Shown here in pieces: positions 45,898 through 54,498 of a stretch of DNA of 64,000 bases; within the stretch, counting starts at the first letter, position 1; the number at the start of each line of letters is the position of its first letter. The stretch comes from Thermomicrobiales bacterium (GTDB lineage Bacteria; Chloroflexota; Chloroflexia; Thermomicrobiales; UBA6265), in contig JAGQGU010000010.1 in NCBI GenBank assembly GCA_020432165.1, positions 1 through 64,000 of the forward strand, written 5' to 3'. Both the position numbers and the translations under genes were made by a program. A model generated the notes under the pieces. It did no database searches and had not been told where the DNA came from. It saw only the letters and a list, made by a program, of their open reading frames with translations.

Positions 45898-48030
45898 GTG
45901 AGTAGTTGGATTGAGAAACTGGCCAATAAGGGACGTAAGGGTGGCAACGGCGTTCTGGTGCAGATTTCCCGTGAAGTTGTGGGTCGCAAGCGATCCATTA
46001 ATGGTGCCATCAGTGAGGTTCGACACCCTGCGGTGCTCGATGCCCTTTCCGATGATGATTTCTCTATCCTCAGTGATCTGATCGATGAGCGTATCGATTC
46101 CGATCGCGAGTTCGCGCAGGTACTGGCACGGCTCACGCATGCCGCTGCCCATGCCAAAGGCTTTGATCGTCAAACGGTCGATGCTGCTCTCCAACTCGAT
46201 GCATTGCTCCCCGCCGAAGATCCCGCCCGCGAGCGCGAGAAGCTCCTCCGCGATGCCTATAAGGCTGCCCAGCGCTCTGGTTATGTGCAGGGCGGACGCC
46301 GCGCCCTCGGTCGGCTCGGTCACCGTGAACTCGCCGCTGGTGAAGCGGAGAAGGCGCGCGTGCTCTTCCAGCAACAGCTTGACCTTGGTCCAGCCAATAG
46401 CGATTCTCGCGATGAAGTCGAGAGCGCTATCATGCTCGGCGATATTGTTTTGCGTGATGGCGATGCCGCCACAGCACTGCAGCTCTATGCGCGTGCTGAG
46501 GAGTCTGCCCGCAGACTGCGGTACTCTCGCGGACTTGCCGATGCTCTGGTGCGCCGGTTGGATATCGATGGCGAGAAGATTGATCTGGCCACCCGTGCCC
46601 AGCTTGAGGAGGATTTGCTCCGTCTCTCCACCGAGCTTCACGACGATATTGTGCTCACTCAGCTGATTGGTCGCCACGCGAACACGCTGATGTCCCTCCA
46701 TCGTTACGAGGACGTCGTTGCCCATCTGGAAGACGGGCTGGAAGTCGCTCGTGAGATGCAGGATCTCGAGCTTGAGAATGCCTGCCTTGCCATGCTCAGC
46801 GATGTTGAGCAGAAGATCGGTCGTTTCGATAACGCGGTTGATCGCCAGCGTGATCTGATCAATGTGGAAGAAAAGCTCGGTAACATGCCGGCTGCCGCCG
46901 CTGATGCCGTGCATTACGGCTCGACCTTGCTCACGCTTGGTCGCTATGATGACGCTTGCCAGGTCTTCGAGCGCGCCATCAAGCTCGCTGAGGAATCCGG
47001 TGACGACTACGTTGCCCAACGTGCGTATGGCGGCCTCGGTGTGACCCTGAGTGCGATGAATCATCCGGTCGACGCACTGGATAATCTCATGCAGGCCCTC
47101 GAGATCGCGCGCGACACCCAGGATATCGCGCACGAAGCGCAATGGCTGGGCAGTATCGGCGAGGCACTTTGGAAGTACGATCAGCGCGACGATGCCCTCC
47201 GTTCGGTCCATCAGGCGATCGAAGCGGCCAAGAAGGTGGACGATGTCGATCTCCAGGCCGGCATGTACAGCCTGCTTGGTCAGATCGCCCTCGCCGATAA
47301 GGACATCCGCAAGTCGGTAGGGTATTACCACCAGGCGCTTGATCTCTATCAGGAACTCGGCCGCAAGGATGAGGAAGTGAATGTCCTCAGCCAGCTTGGC
47401 ACCATGGCGATGGATGTCGGCCAGGTGCGCGATGCCATGACGCTCTACCAGGATGCGCTGGATATCGCCGCCGAAAGCGGACAGCGTGGCGCTGCCGTGC
47501 GTCTCTATGGTCGTCTCGGCCGCCTGGCGCAACGCGTGGGTGATACGCGCGCGTCGTTGCTGGCTCTGGAGCAGGCAGTCGATCTCGCTGAAGGTATCGA
47601 TCAGCCATTGCTGCTGAATCAGGCGCTACAGCATCTCGCTGTCGCTCGCGATACGGCCAACGATCCGAACTATATGGAAACGTACGAGCAGGCATTGCGC
47701 GCCGCCCGGACTGTGGGCGACGAATATGGCGAAGCCATGCTGCTCACGAATGTTGGTGCACGTCTGCTTGCCGATGGCGCCCGTCGCGATTCCGTAGAGG
47801 TCCTGGAGCACGCGATTCATCTCGCCGATGCCCAGGGCGTTGCTGGCGAACGCATTGCCAATCGGGCGCGATCGCTGGTACGCGAGGCTCGTGGTGGACG
47901 TCGCAAGGAGCAGCCAACCCGGCAGCCAGCCGCTCGGGAACGCCAACCACAGCGTGAACAGCAGCGCCAATCCGAGCGCACCGCCTATGCCTATCAGGCC
48001 GAATCCGAGTTGCAAGACAGCGTAATGTAA
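45898..48030 (+). CDS. Large TPR-repeat protein
   Basis: The 710-residue soluble protein is built mostly of tetratricopeptide repeats from about residue 110 to 660. Examples are AARQAQSG-type helix pairs around LTLGRYDDACQVFERAIKLA, YHQALDLYQELGRKDEEVNV and AMTLYQDALDIAAESGQRGA. Residues 1-100 are a separate charged domain (SSWIEKLANKGRKGGNGVLV). The last 50 residues are a Gln/Arg-rich tail. GTG 45898 has AAGGAG upstream. It probably serves as a scaffold. The next gene is in the same direction and shares an upstream motif with it, so they may be one functional pair. Confidence 0.85.
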   Translation: MSSWIEKLANKGRKGGNGVLVQISREVVGRKRSINGAISEVRHPAVLDALSDDDFSILSDLIDERIDSDREFAQVLARLTHAAAHAKGFDRQTVDAALQLDALLPAEDPAREREKLLRDAYKAAQRSGYVQGGRRALGRLGHRELAAGEAEKARVLFQQQLDLGPANSDSRDEVESAIMLGDIVLRDGDAATALQLYARAEESARRLRYSRGLADALVRRLDIDGEKIDLATRAQLEEDLLRLSTELHDDIVLTQLIGRHANTLMSLHRYEDVVAHLEDGLEVAREMQDLELENACLAMLSDVEQKIGRFDNAVDRQRDLINVEEKLGNMPAAAADAVHYGSTLLTLGRYDDACQVFERAIKLAEESGDDYVAQRAYGGLGVTLSAMNHPVDALDNLMQALEIARDTQDIAHEAQWLGSIGEALWKYDQRDDALRSVHQAIEAAKKVDDVDLQAGMYSLLGQIALADKDIRKSVGYYHQALDLYQELGRKDEEVNVLSQLGTMAMDVGQVRDAMTLYQDALDIAAESGQRGAAVRLYGRLGRLAQRVGDTRASLLALEQAVDLAEGIDQPLLLNQALQHLAVARDTANDPNYMETYEQALRAARTVGDEYGEAMLLTNVGARLLADGARRDSVEVLEHAIHLADAQGVAGERIANRARSLVREARGGRRKEQPTRQPAARERQPQREQQRQSERTAYAYQAESELQDSVM

Positions 48031-48055
48031 CGAGAGGGCGATATACTCCTCCTTG

Positions 48056-48078
48056 ATGTACGTTCACTGGAACGTAAC
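48056..48078. promoter_or_regulatory. ATGTACGTTCACT motif with TACGTTC-N4-GAACGTA inverted repeat
   Basis: The motif ATGTACGTTCACT (48056-48068) is the exact reverse complement of 45778-45790. Here it forms part of a perfect 7-bp inverted repeat (TACGTTC-ACTG-GAACGTA, 48059-48076). It lies just before the start codon of the next gene. Confidence 0.5.
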
Positions 48079-48090
48079 GATTGGAGATGC

Positions 48091-50397
48091 ATGGCTCTTC
48101 CGCAACCAACTGCCGTTGCCGCCGCCGTTGCCGGCGGGGTGCCAACCGATGTCCGTGAATGGATCGTTGTCGATATTGTCGGCTCGCCCTCCGCACATCG
48201 GCGTGGGTATGCGGTGCTTGTTGAACCACTGCAGGACGATGGGCGTGGTCGTGAACTCGCCATGCAGGTGCGGGACGTGCTCTTGCACGAACTTCGCCTC
48301 CACGCCAAACAGGCACCAGATGCTGCACTCGTTCACGCCTTTGGGGTAGCAAACAGCCTCCTCTTCGAAGATGCTCGCCATAACCCGGGGGCAGCCCGAC
48401 AGATTGGTGCCACGGCCATCATTTTCCAGGATCATGACGCCATCATTGCGCATGTGCCTCCGGGCCAGATCGTGCTGGTGCAGGATCATCTCGTTTACAG
48501 CGTTCCCGATCTCGATTCCCGTCTTCCTCACTGGGCTATTGGAAATGATCCCAATCCATCTGCAGAACCGCTGGGATTCGCAAACTGGGTAGCACCCGTG
48601 TTGGTGCAAACCGAGCTGTTGCCCGGGGATGCGATTGTGCTTTGCGATGCCACTACGGCCGTCGCGATTGCGGGGGTGCAGCAGACATCGCCACTGCGCC
48701 GATATTTCGCGCAAAATCCGGATGACATTCTGGACGATATTCGCGATCTTGCACTCGATGCGGGGGAGCTATTTGCGGCGATTGCGGTCATCTCCTTCCC
48801 GCCCAATCCGGTAACATCCGAAATCGAAACCATGGCTGATATCGGGCGCAATGCCCGCGAGCAGGCGCGCCATGCCCGTGCCGCCATGCGCGCGGTTGTG
48901 CCTACGGTGCCGCAACTCCGTCGGGCGCAGCCAGAAACCGAGCAACCTGTCGACGAAGAAGTCGCTGAATCCGAGCAACCAGCACTGGTGATGCCCAAAC
49001 TCGGTTTTCAGGAACGCTTACTGCGTATCACCGAAGGTCGACCGACTGAAGGCGGCGGTACCTGGCAGCCGCGATCACCTGAAGCACAGTTTGGGGCCCC
49101 TGGTGCACATGGAGTTCGGCGGCACAAGCGCGTGACCGGTTTGCGTGATGGTGTGAGTTGGAAATCTGGTGTGCCACGCGCGCCCTTTATTTCCAGTCCG
49201 ATCTTTATCGGGGTGGTGCTTGTTGCGATTTTTCTCCTGGGTGCGCTCCTTTGGAGCCAGCGCGATATCTTCCTGCCGGATGCGACCGTCTATGAACCTG
49301 TCTTGGCTCAGGTCGATCAGAGGCTGCATGCAGCCTCTGTACAGACGGAGGAGTCCGCTATCCTCACCGAGTTGGATGCAGCTCAGACTGATCTGGAACG
49401 GGCCGAAGCTCTCGGCGCTCCGGATGACGAGATCAGCGATCGTCAGCTTGCAATCACGCTCCAACGTGATGAGATTACTGGTACCTATCGAGTTAGTGGT
49501 GTAACCCGTATCGGTAGCCTGCCGACCGAACTCCAGAACGGTGGGACCTCGGCATTTTGGACTGCTGGGGGTATCTTCCTGGCCAATGGCGATCTTTACC
49601 GTCTCAATCCGGAAACCGCCGAAATCCAGAAGATGTTGGTTCAGGGGAACGAGATCGAAGGTATTCGCATCGGACATCTCTTTGCCGTCACCTACGATGG
49701 TACCTACCTCACGGTAACTGATGGCAAGGCTGTCTTCTTCGCCAGCAGTACCGATGGTGCTATCTGGCAGGCGATGACGTTGGACGACATCAACAATCAG
49801 GGTGACTGGCCAGAATCACAGATCGCCTCGTTTGGCGAAAGCATGTACATGCTCGTTCCGGAATATCGCAATGTCTATGAGTTCCCGCTGGATGCCAACC
49901 AGCAGATCGTAGCGCCCTACGATTGGGTTAGCGTCGGCGATCGCGTCAATCTCAATATTGGGGTCGATTTTGCTATCGATGGCAATATCTATGTCTTGCT
50001 GGGGGATGGCCGCGTAGTGACCTATCGTGGTGGCCTGGAGACCAGCCGCTTTGATATACCGGGTTTTGATCCGGAACACGACACCGCGGTGGCACTCGTC
50101 AATGGTGCCGCAACCGGGTATCTCTATATCGCGGTGAAGGATGATACAGGTGGGGGTCGGGTAATCGCGACAGACAAGCAGGGCGAGCACGCCGTGATTA
50201 TGGAACTACCGATCGGTTTCACCAATGATTACGACGATGCCAAAGATCCCTTCGCTGGATTGCAGGATATGGTGGTGGATGAGAATACGGGTCGACTCTA
50301 TCTCATCAATGCGGATGCTGTGTGGAGCTTCAACTACACGCTCCCGCCGCTGGCAGATACCGATGCCACCCCTGAAGCCACTGATACCGGCGAATAA
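48091..50397 (+). CDS. Membrane protein with degenerate PP2C-like cytosolic domain and large extracytoplasmic domain
   Basis: This is a 768-residue protein of unknown function. Residues 10-260 follow the PP2C pattern: EWIVVDIVGSP, GATAIIFQDHDAIIAHVPPG in place of GST-AVA--GDSR, and LLPGDAIVLCDATTAV in place of PGD-LLCSDGL. The metal-binding Asp residues are changed, so catalysis is doubtful. A Glu-rich linker leads to one TM helix (FIGVVLVAIFLLGALLW, about 370-390). The rest, outside the membrane, is beta-rich with repeated YLTVTDGKAVFF- or YILLGDGRVVTY-like blades and could be a beta-propeller. It follows the TPR gene by 60 bp. Confidence 0.75.
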   Translation: MALPQPTAVAAAVAGGVPTDVREWIVVDIVGSPSAHRRGYAVLVEPLQDDGRGRELAMQVRDVLLHELRLHAKQAPDAALVHAFGVANSLLFEDARHNPGAARQIGATAIIFQDHDAIIAHVPPGQIVLVQDHLVYSVPDLDSRLPHWAIGNDPNPSAEPLGFANWVAPVLVQTELLPGDAIVLCDATTAVAIAGVQQTSPLRRYFAQNPDDILDDIRDLALDAGELFAAIAVISFPPNPVTSEIETMADIGRNAREQARHARAAMRAVVPTVPQLRRAQPETEQPVDEEVAESEQPALVMPKLGFQERLLRITEGRPTEGGGTWQPRSPEAQFGAPGAHGVRRHKRVTGLRDGVSWKSGVPRAPFISSPIFIGVVLVAIFLLGALLWSQRDIFLPDATVYEPVLAQVDQRLHAASVQTEESAILTELDAAQTDLERAEALGAPDDEISDRQLAITLQRDEITGTYRVSGVTRIGSLPTELQNGGTSAFWTAGGIFLANGDLYRLNPETAEIQKMLVQGNEIEGIRIGHLFAVTYDGTYLTVTDGKAVFFASSTDGAIWQAMTLDDINNQGDWPESQIASFGESMYMLVPEYRNVYEFPLDANQQIVAPYDWVSVGDRVNLNIGVDFAIDGNIYVLLGDGRVVTYRGGLETSRFDIPGFDPEHDTAVALVNGAATGYLYIAVKDDTGGGRVIATDKQGEHAVIMELPIGFTNDYDDAKDPFAGLQDMVVDENTGRLYLINADAVWSFNYTLPPLADTDATPEATDTGE

Positions 50398-50425
50398 GGA
50401 TCCGGTTTACTGGCCTACAAACGTA

Positions 50426-50456
50426 AAGAGTCCGGATCGCAATGATCCGGACTCTT
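50426..50456. terminator. Bidirectional terminator between convergent genes
   Basis: AAGAGTCCGGATC and GATCCGGACTCTT form a perfect 13-bp stem around GCAAT. On the minus strand it is followed by TACGTTTGT, on the plus strand by CTGCT, so it serves the ferredoxin and the membrane-protein gene. Confidence 0.75.
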
Positions 50457-50474
50457 CTGCTGATGTGAACTCGA

Positions 50475-50714
50475 TTAGGAGTAATACGAGGCGTTGCGTG
50501 CCTTGAATTGCGCCCACTGCTCCGGCAAATCATCTTCGAAGAAGATCGCCTCAACCGGGCAGACTTCGGCGCAAACACCGCAATCGATGCATTCCGACGG
50601 ATTGATAAAGTACTGTTCCTGATCATCATCCGAGTGGATGCAATCGACCGGGCACACTTCTACGCAGCTCGCGTCTTTGGTGCCAATACATGGCTGTGCA
50701 ATCACATATGCCAT
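50475..50714 (-). CDS. fdxA: 7Fe ferredoxin ([3Fe-4S][4Fe-4S])
   Basis: This is a 79-residue electron carrier. The first cluster region has C9-x7-C17-x3-C21-x3-C25 and the second C42-x2-C45-x2-C48-x3-C52 (ECIDCGVCAEVCPVEAI). The wide first spacing, with no Cys two residues after C9, is that of 7Fe ferredoxins such as FdxA of mycobacteria and Azotobacter ferredoxin I. The C-terminal tail WAQFKARNASYYS also fits. AAAGGAG precedes the ATG. Its redox partner is not obvious; it stands alone between two terminators. Confidence 0.93.
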   Translation of the reverse strand: MAYVIAQPCIGTKDASCVEVCPVDCIHSDDDQEQYFINPSECIDCGVCAEVCPVEAIFFEDDLPEQWAQFKARNASYYS

Positions 50715-50746
50715 TTTGCAGACTCCTTTGCCTCAGCGGCAGTAGG

Positions 50747-50775
50747 ATTATCTTGCCCTGGGCCCACTGATGCAA
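50747..50775 (-). promoter_or_regulatory. Candidate promoter of fdxA
   Basis: On the minus strand, TTGCAT (50770-50775), a 17-bp spacer and GATAAT (50747-50752). The -35 is weak and the -10 is good. Confidence 0.35.
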
Positions 50776-50836
50776 ATCGGCGTTCGTCCTCGACGAACTC
50801 GCAGGCTACTATCGAGTATACGCCTGCAGAAAATGC

Positions 50837-50876
50837 GCGCAAATGTGAGAGAATCGGTCGGATTTGGCATTTGCGC
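50837..50876 (-). terminator. Possible terminator after the ThDP enzyme gene
   Basis: GCGCAAATG (50837-50845) and CATTTGCGC (50868-50876) form a 9-bp stem with a 22-nt loop, starting 14 bp after the stop. GCATTTTCTG follows on the minus strand. Confidence 0.35.
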
Positions 50877-50889
50877 ACAAGATGGCTGG

Positions 50890-52545
50890 TTATCTCAGCC
50901 CCAATTGCTTCCAGGGATTCGGCATCGAGGGCACCTTGATCTCGATCAGGGTAGGTTCGTTTGCCTTGATGGCTTCATCGAGATGCTGAGCAAGACCCGC
51001 AGGTGAATCCGTACGCCGACCGGTGACACCGAACGCTTCCGCCAGCATCACGTAATCTGGATTCTTCAGATCGCTGGCAATCGTGCGACCATTCAGCTGT
51101 TCCTGCTGGATACGTTTTACATTCCCGAATGCGCCATCGTTGAAGACCAGCGTGATGCTGGCGATACCATGCTGCGCCTGCGTGGCGAGCTCGTTCAGGC
51201 AGAAGCCGAAGCCGCCATCGCCATTGATGCTGAAGACCACCTTGTCTGGCGCACCAACCTTGACACCCAACGATGTCGGGAAACCCCAACCGAGTGTGCC
51301 CTGATAGCCGGGCGTGAAATAGGTGCGGGGCTGATAGACCGGCATGGTCATATTGCTGTAGTAGCCGAGCTGCGTCATTTCACCGACGAAGATGCCGTCG
51401 TCTGGTAGTGCAGCGCGGATGACCTTGCCATAGCCAGCTTGTGGCTCAACACTGAACATGGCCTTGTTCGCGATCTCCTTGCGTGTGAGCATCTCCTCCT
51501 CGCGCGAAGGTCGAGAGATATTGCGCGCTGGAATTGCATCAATTAGCGCCGCCAGTCCGAGTTTGGCATCGCCCACCAGTCCGACTGTAGTTGGATATGT
51601 TTTACCAACCATATCGGCATCGATATCGAGCTGAATAAAGGTGCGGCCGGGTGCTTTCAGCCCCCAATCGAAGGTGGTGGCATCGGAGAAGCGTGTGCCG
51701 ATGGCAAAAACGACATCTGCTTCGGCCAGGAGGTCTTTACCGGCGTACTGCGATTGCGCCAGATAGTGGCGATCGCTCAGGGCACCTTTGCCATTCTGGG
51801 TCGGGATCACAGGGGCTTGCAGGAGTTCCGCAATCTCGCGAAGTTCATCCCACGCTTCGGCGGCGATGATTCCACCACCGCTGAAGATGACCGGTGTCTT
51901 CGCTTGCCCCAGGATTTTGGCGGCTTGCTCAATGGTGTCGGGATCGACTTCGGCCCGAATCTTGCCACCCACCGGTTCACCAATCTCCACTTCGCCAGTG
52001 GCGAAGAAGGTATCCGGTGGCACCTCGACCTCAACCGGTCGTACACGACCCTCCCACATGGCGGTAATGGCGTTGTGAATCGCTCCCGGAATTGCATCCG
52101 GTGTGATGGCGCGTTCAGCGTACTTGGTGACACTACGTACCATTCCGAGCTGATTCGGAATCTCGTGGAGGAGTCCGTAGCCCTGCTCGATCGCATCGCT
52201 ACGGATCTGGCCGGTTACGCATAGTACCGGTACATTGCAGGCATAGGCGGTGGAGAGCGCAGCCGATGCATTCAGCAGACCAGGGCCGGGCACGATCATG
52301 CAGACACCCATACCACCGGTAACGCGGGCGAAACCATCGGCCATATAGGCTGCACCCTGCTCATGGCGGGTGTGGACGATGCGGATATCGCCTGCCTTCT
52401 GCGCGTCGTAGAGCGCATCGAAGGCACCATCCAACTGCACACCAGGCAACGCGAAGATGGTGTGAACACCCTGATCCAGCAAGGTGCGCACCAGCGCCTG
52501 GCCACCCGTCATCGTCTGTTTATCTACTTCCACCTGTGCGCTCAC
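50890..52545 (-). CDS. Thiamine-diphosphate-dependent enzyme, acetolactate synthase-like
   Basis: The 551-residue protein has the three-domain ThDP fold. The catalytic glutamate is E62 in RHEQGAAYMADGFARVTG, a central domain carries FSGGGIIAAEAWDEL, and the ThDP-Mg motif is NGDGGFGFCLNEL ending about 26 residues on in VFNDGAFGN (from about residue 438). I chose GTG 52545 because of AAGGGAG upstream; the open frame continues to 52749 through a palindromic repeat and is not coding there. No regulatory small subunit (ilvN) is adjacent, so it may be catabolic acetolactate synthase or another ThDP decarboxylase/ligase. Confidence 0.87.
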   Translation of the reverse strand: MSAQVEVDKQTMTGGQALVRTLLDQGVHTIFALPGVQLDGAFDALYDAQKAGDIRIVHTRHEQGAAYMADGFARVTGGMGVCMIVPGPGLLNASAALSTAYACNVPVLCVTGQIRSDAIEQGYGLLHEIPNQLGMVRSVTKYAERAITPDAIPGAIHNAITAMWEGRVRPVEVEVPPDTFFATGEVEIGEPVGGKIRAEVDPDTIEQAAKILGQAKTPVIFSGGGIIAAEAWDELREIAELLQAPVIPTQNGKGALSDRHYLAQSQYAGKDLLAEADVVFAIGTRFSDATTFDWGLKAPGRTFIQLDIDADMVGKTYPTTVGLVGDAKLGLAALIDAIPARNISRPSREEEMLTRKEIANKAMFSVEPQAGYGKVIRAALPDDGIFVGEMTQLGYYSNMTMPVYQPRTYFTPGYQGTLGWGFPTSLGVKVGAPDKVVFSINGDGGFGFCLNELATQAQHGIASITLVFNDGAFGNVKRIQQEQLNGRTIASDLKNPDYVMLAEAFGVTGRRTDSPAGLAQHLDEAIKANEPTLIEIKVPSMPNPWKQLGLR

Positions 52546-52624
52546 GTTTAGTTCTCCCTTGAATGCATCGTTGGGCTTCTTCCGGCATTGTAGAGGTAGT
52601 TTGACGGGGTGGGTAGGGCAATCT

Positions 52625-52649
52625 GTAGCACCGGATTTCACATCCGGTG
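52625..52649. repeat. Dispersed GTAGCACCGGAT palindrome (type 1)
   Basis: GTAG is followed by CACCGGAT-TTCAC-ATCCGGTG, a member of the same GTAG-hairpin family, between the ThDP gene and the mannosyltransferase gene. A short GCCGCC-GAA-GGCGGGC hairpin follows. Confidence 0.65.
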
Positions 52650-52672
52650 GCCGCCGAAGGCGGGCGATGGAA

Positions 52673-54088
52673 TCATGCCACCCAATACCACAGGGCGAAC
52701 TGGCTGGTATAGAGCATGAGTAATGCTGCGGAGATTCCTGCCAGCGCAATACCCAGACGCTTCCGCGGATAGATCAGTACTACCGCCATTACAAACAGCG
52801 GCACCAGCGGGAGCACGAAACGTGGCATGCTCATCAGCGGGAAGACGCTGCTCGGTGCCAGCAATGGCACGATCATCGGCACAATTGTCCAGGCCGTGTA
52901 GTAGAGCGGCAGTTTCTTGATGCCAATGATGATCAGCGCAAACGCGAGGATGGTGACCAGCACATCCGTTACCTGACTTTGCCCAACGAGATAGCGGAAC
53001 TCTGAGCTGGTGAGATAGCTCCAGCGGAAGTTGTTCTCCCAGGCACTACGCATCCACTCAAAACTCACAGGATGCACAACGGCGTCGTATGTTCCCCCGT
53101 TCGGGCTGCGTACTTCGGCCTCACAGCCTTGCAAAACGCATTGGAATGTTCGCCATGGGGTGGCTGTGAAGCGGTTCCATTGCCATTGCTGGTGCTGCCA
53201 ATCGAAGAAGCCCAGGTTGGCGTTTCGAAGCGTCATTCCGAATACAACCAACCCCATTGGTGGAATCAGACCGAGAAATACTTTGGGGAACCAGGACCGG
53301 ATGTTACGACCATGTTGCTGCACAAAGAGCACCGCCAGGGGAATCCCCAGCATGATGCCAGCCGAGCGTGTCAGTACGGCGAGGAAGCATAGAAGCACTG
53401 CCAACAGCCAGTCGTTCTTGCGCGCTGCCCAGAGCGTGCTCACTGCCAGGAGCAGGAAAAGCGACTCCGTATAGATGGCACCGAAGAAGAATGCGGTGGG
53501 GAAGACAGCGATTGCCACGATTGTCCAACGAGCGATCTGGATGTTGAAATCCTTGCTCACCAACAGGCTGACGAAGAAGAGTGCCCCCAGGAATGCCAAT
53601 CGCGAGACAATCCAGCCAACTGTCTCGACTGGCAGTCCGGTGAGGTTGTGCCCCCAGCGCATCAACCAGGGATAGAGTGGAAAGAATGCTGCCAATGCAG
53701 GATAGCGATCGGAGTATCCCTGATCCGCGATCCAGCTATACCAGGTGCCATCCCAGTTACGGAATGGTTCAACGATCCAGTGCTGCCAGCCTTCAAGTGG
53801 AGGTCTCACCACGCCGTATGCGCTGGATTCGTTACCGACACTTGCTTCAAACTTCGACCAACTGAAATCAAAAGCTACCGAACGCATCTCACCATAGCGA
53901 TAGGAAACGTAGGCCACGACCTGCGTGACCATGAGATGCGCCCACCACACGACAAAGACGAAGGGGAGATGCTCCCGCAGGGCATCCCACGCGCTCGCCT
54001 TGCGCGGACCCGAACGGGTAGTAACGGCATCAATCGGGACGGTGTTTGTACTACTCAATGGCGCAATCCATTTGGTTGGACGTACCAC
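52673..54088 (-). CDS. PIG-V-like membrane mannosyltransferase
   Basis: The 471-residue multi-pass membrane protein has about ten hydrophobic segments. The first extracytoplasmic loop carries WDGTWYSWIADQGYSDRYPA and AFFPLYPWLMRW, the hallmark of the PIG-V/GPI-mannosyltransferase II family (GT76) and its bacterial relatives. These use polyprenyl-phosphate mannose as donor, which fits the synthase at 9779. The start at GTG 54088 lacks a clear ribosome-binding site and may lie a few codons further in. The acceptor (protein, glycolipid or wall polymer) is not known. Confidence 0.82.
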   Translation of the reverse strand: MVRPTKWIAPLSSTNTVPIDAVTTRSGPRKASAWDALREHLPFVFVVWWAHLMVTQVVAYVSYRYGEMRSVAFDFSWSKFEASVGNESSAYGVVRPPLEGWQHWIVEPFRNWDGTWYSWIADQGYSDRYPALAAFFPLYPWLMRWGHNLTGLPVETVGWIVSRLAFLGALFFVSLLVSKDFNIQIARWTIVAIAVFPTAFFFGAIYTESLFLLLAVSTLWAARKNDWLLAVLLCFLAVLTRSAGIMLGIPLAVLFVQQHGRNIRSWFPKVFLGLIPPMGLVVFGMTLRNANLGFFDWQHQQWQWNRFTATPWRTFQCVLQGCEAEVRSPNGGTYDAVVHPVSFEWMRSAWENNFRWSYLTSSEFRYLVGQSQVTDVLVTILAFALIIIGIKKLPLYYTAWTIVPMIVPLLAPSSVFPLMSMPRFVLPLVPLFVMAVVLIYPRKRLGIALAGISAALLMLYTSQFALWYWVA

Positions 54089-54167
54089 CGCGCAATATGT
54101 GCGGTGACTGCCGAAGGCAGAAGATGGTCATGGACAACTACTAATGAACGAAGCTTCGCTTCGTGGT

Positions 54168-54398
54168 CGCCCACTAGGGGCGACGCTACCGTGATTCTCC
54201 CAAGGCGTAGCCCCGGGGTTTATCCCCGGGGATCGGGTCACGATGATTCCATCCCAGGCGTAGCCCCAGGGTTTATCCCTGGGGATCGGGCCGTGATGAT
54301 TCCATCCCGGGCGTAGCCCCGGGGATCCTGGTCGCCCACAAGGGGCGACGCAACCGTGACTCTCCCAATGCGTAGCCCCGGGGTTTATCCCCGGGGTG
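54168..54398. repeat. Cluster of palindromic repeats: four GTAGCCCCGGGG hairpins and two GTCGCCC hairpins
   Basis: Type 1 hairpins lie at 54209-54233, 54262-54286, 54315-54330 (truncated) and 54374-54398; the second has a compensating pair (CCCCAGGG/CCCTGGGG). GTCGCCCACTAGGGGCGAC (54168-54186) and GTCGCCCACAAGGGGCGAC (54333-54351) are near-copies. Spacers such as GATGATTCCATCCC repeat too, so the array grew by tandem duplication. The 410-bp gap between the mannosyltransferase and rad50-like genes holds no gene. Confidence 0.85.
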
Positions 54399-54498
54399 GG
54401 TTGGGCCTTGTCGCCCTCACCAGATAATGCCACAACCACCACCGTCATGCTTCGGTCGCGCCTGTCGCCGTTTCCTCAGGATGACGCAGGGTCATCCG

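Noticed and set aside
45664-47532. 622-codon open frame opposite the TPR gene
   Set aside because: The plus-strand TPR protein is clearly real. The minus frame is Ile/His/Glu-rich shadow sequence and would run into the pyrF leader.
50890-52749. 619-codon version of the ThDP enzyme
   Set aside because: The extra N-terminus runs through a palindromic repeat and the neighbour's 3' end; GTG 52545 has AAGGGAG and starts the family fold.
54128-54448. Minus-strand frame with PGINPGATHW-type repeats
   Set aside because: The peptide repeats are read-through of the palindromic DNA array, which keeps base pairing rather than protein sequence.
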